Part shown: positions 62,867 to 64,000 of the stretch, piece by piece
Numbering within the stretch: the first letter of the stretch is position 1
Layout: each line of letters opens with the position of its first letter
Assembly (NCBI RefSeq): GCF_029194005.1
Contig: NZ_JARFVA010000003.1
Coordinates: forward strand, 62,001-126,000
DNA: 64,000 bases
Direction of reading: 5' to 3'
DNA from: Flagellimonas okinawensis
GTDB lineage: Bacteria > Bacteroidota > Bacteroidia > Flavobacteriales > Flavobacteriaceae
Position numbers and translations under genes: made by a program
The notes under the pieces: generated by a model
Seen by the model: the letters and a program-made list of their open reading frames with translations, nothing else
The model's database searches: none
What the model was told of the DNA's origin: nothing

Positions 62867-64000
62867 ATGGACAAGCGTATTTTTAGAATATCACTGACAG
62901 CGGCCCTTGCGGGCTTTTTGTTTGGGTTTGATACCGTGGTTATCTCTGGGGCCAATCAGCCCATCAAGGAAATTTGGGGCACCAACTGGTTCTTGGGAGA
63001 CTCCATTTTTACATTTCACGGTATCTTTATTATGTCCATGGCACTTTGGGGAACCGTTCTGGGTTCGCTCTTGGGAGGCATTCCCACCGATCGATTAGGA
63101 AGAAAAAAGACCCTTTTCTGGATCGGTATCCTTTATTTTGCTTCTGCAGTGGGTTCCGCCCTTGCTCCAGAAGCCTACAGCTTTTCCCTTTTTAGGTTTA
63201 TTGGTGGTGTCGGTGTTGGAGCCTCTTCAGTAGCCGCTCCAGTTTATATTTCTGAGATTTCCACTGCACAGACCCGTGGCCGGTTAACGGCGATGTATCA
63301 ATTCAATATTGTTTTTGGCATTTTAGTGGCCTTTATTTCCAACTATCTCATCGGGATGATCTTTGACGAAAGTATCGCTTGGCGATGGATGTTAGGAATC
63401 GAAGGGCTCCCAGCACTTATTTATACGATTATGGTATTTAAAATACCGAACAGCCCCAGATGGTTGTTAATGAAGGAACGAGCCGATGCCGTGGTCATCG
63501 AGAGCATTACCTTGCTGGGGGTTGCAAGGGACAAAGCCACGCTTCACTTGGAACAAATAAAAATAGCCCTCTTTGAAACCAAGGAGGAAGAAAAGGGCAA
63601 TTTGTTTTCCGGCAAGTATAAAAAACCCTTGATATTGGCATTTTTACTTGCTTTTTTCAACCAACTATCAGGCATCAATTTTGTTTTATACTACGCACCG
63701 GAAATATTGGAACGGGCAGGACTCGCCTCGGGCGAATCGCTTTTCAGCTCCATTTCGATTGGTGTCATTAATTTGATCTTCACATTTGTGGGTATTTCCA
63801 TGATCGACAAACTAGGAAGAAAACAATTGATGTACATCGGCTCCATAGGTTATATTGTAAGTTTGGCCATGGTTGGTTGGTGCTTCTATTCAGGTGCAAA
63901 TTCCGTACTCCTTCTCACCTTTATCTTGATTTTTATCGCCTCCCATGCTGTTGGGCAGGGTGCAGTGATATGGGTGTTTATCTCAGAGATATTCCCCAAC
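62867..64000 (+). CDS. Sugar-porter family MFS transporter (N-terminal 378 codons; cut by the right edge)
   Basis: The visible protein has ten or so membrane helices and clear sugar-porter motifs: AALAGFLFGFDTVVISGANQ (helix 1), GIPTDRLGRKKTLFWIG (the RxGRR-like loop 2-3), PVYISEISTAQTRGRLTAMY, FKIPNSPRWLLMKERA (PESPRWL-like), NQLSGINFVLYYAPEI and SMIDKLGRKQLMYIG. This matches the XylE/GLUT-type proton or facilitated monosaccharide carriers. The ATG at 62867 has TAGCTTTA at 62843-62850 upstream. The frame is open to the window end in VFISEIFPN. Confidence 0.93.
   Translation, partial: MDKRIFRISLTAALAGFLFGFDTVVISGANQPIKEIWGTNWFLGDSIFTFHGIFIMSMALWGTVLGSLLGGIPTDRLGRKKTLFWIGILYFASAVGSALAPEAYSFSLFRFIGGVGVGASSVAAPVYISEISTAQTRGRLTAMYQFNIVFGILVAFISNYLIGMIFDESIAWRWMLGIEGLPALIYTIMVFKIPNSPRWLLMKERADAVVIESITLLGVARDKATLHLEQIKIALFETKEEEKGNLFSGKYKKPLILAFLLAFFNQLSGINFVLYYAPEILERAGLASGESLFSSISIGVINLIFTFVGISMIDKLGRKQLMYIGSIGYIVSLAMVGWCFYSGANSVLLLTFILIFIASHAVGQGAVIWVFISEIFPN

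Noticed and set aside
1..64000. CRISPR arrays, prophage, insertion sequences, toxin-antitoxin or restriction systems
   Set aside because: No direct-repeat/spacer pattern, transposase, integrase, methylase or phage structural gene was found in any frame.

Overview
This 64 kb window is chromosomal DNA of a marine-type flavobacterium (Bacteroidota, Flavobacteriaceae; the gene set is reminiscent of Muricauda/Allomuricauda, but the genus is an inference). The evidence is Bacteroidota-type promoters (TTTG or TTG, about 18-22 bases, then TAnnTTTG), few Shine-Dalgarno sequences, family proteins typical of the phylum (DUF5916, DUF2723/TMEM260-like, ExbB-ExbD-ExbD with an extra membrane protein), and short-linker housekeeping operons. 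No phage, insertion sequence, CRISPR array or conjugation gene is visible. Most of the window is core genome with compact gene spacing.

Layout. 1-1.2 kb: rimP-nusA on the minus strand, with nusA running off the left edge. 1.5-5 kb: a large secreted PA14/C-type-lectin protein. 5-10.5 kb: propionyl-CoA synthetase, a membrane class III nucleotidyl cyclase, a type B carboxylesterase and a YkgJ-type Cys-cluster protein. 10.5-16.5 kb: tRNA-Gln, a giant DUF2723 protein, a thioredoxin-like protein without its active-site cysteines, a small lipoprotein and a FadL-type porin. 16.5-25.7 kb: a metallophosphoesterase, CutC, a Tat-exported asparaginase, polA flanked by two AT-rich orphan genes (one a membrane-anchored DMP19-like protein), a NIPSNAP lipoprotein and a real thioredoxin. 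25.8-33 kb: a TauE-like permease, a MarR regulator and a divergent tyrosine/homogentisate catabolic cluster (hppD, hmgA, fahA, flavin reductase, aminotransferase) whose gaps carry a palindromic REP-like repeat. 33-35.7 kb: a DUF5916 outer-membrane protein. 35.9-40.4 kb: the translation cluster rplM-rpsI, rpsB-tsf, pyrH-frr. 40.4-46.5 kb: an RND/MMPL exporter, asnS, rpoN and a PAP2-like membrane protein. 46.5-49.6 kb: an ExbB/ExbD proton-channel operon and a beta-barrel protein. 49.6-52.1 kb: tRNA-Ser, type I asparaginase, TatD and a retropepsin-like protease. 52.2-56.2 kb: sucA-sucB (2-oxoglutarate dehydrogenase E1 and E2). 56.4-64 kb: an HGSNAT-like acyltransferase, a small conserved protein, an exported amidohydrolase, a DegT aminotransferase-galE pair, waaA (Kdo transferase) and a sugar-porter MFS gene cut by the right edge.

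How the genes fit together. The tyrosine cluster would convert 4-hydroxyphenylpyruvate to fumarate plus acetoacetate, with the aminotransferase a candidate for the first step; maleylacetoacetate isomerase is not in the cluster. The divergent MarR gene faces a palindrome that overlaps the hppD promoter. ExbB/ExbD would energise TonB-dependent outer-membrane import. DegT, galE and waaA point to lipopolysaccharide or surface-glycan synthesis. SucAB and propionyl-CoA synthetase serve central carbon metabolism.

The most unusual points are an S2 ribosomal protein fused to a helix-hairpin-helix tail, a thioredoxin fold whose CxxC is Asn-Glu-Gln-Ser, a DMP19 domain on a membrane anchor, a cysteine cluster in the DegT protein, a predicted leaderless tatD, and a palindromic repeat family in the tyrosine operon. 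No clearly new multi-gene defence or mobile system was found.
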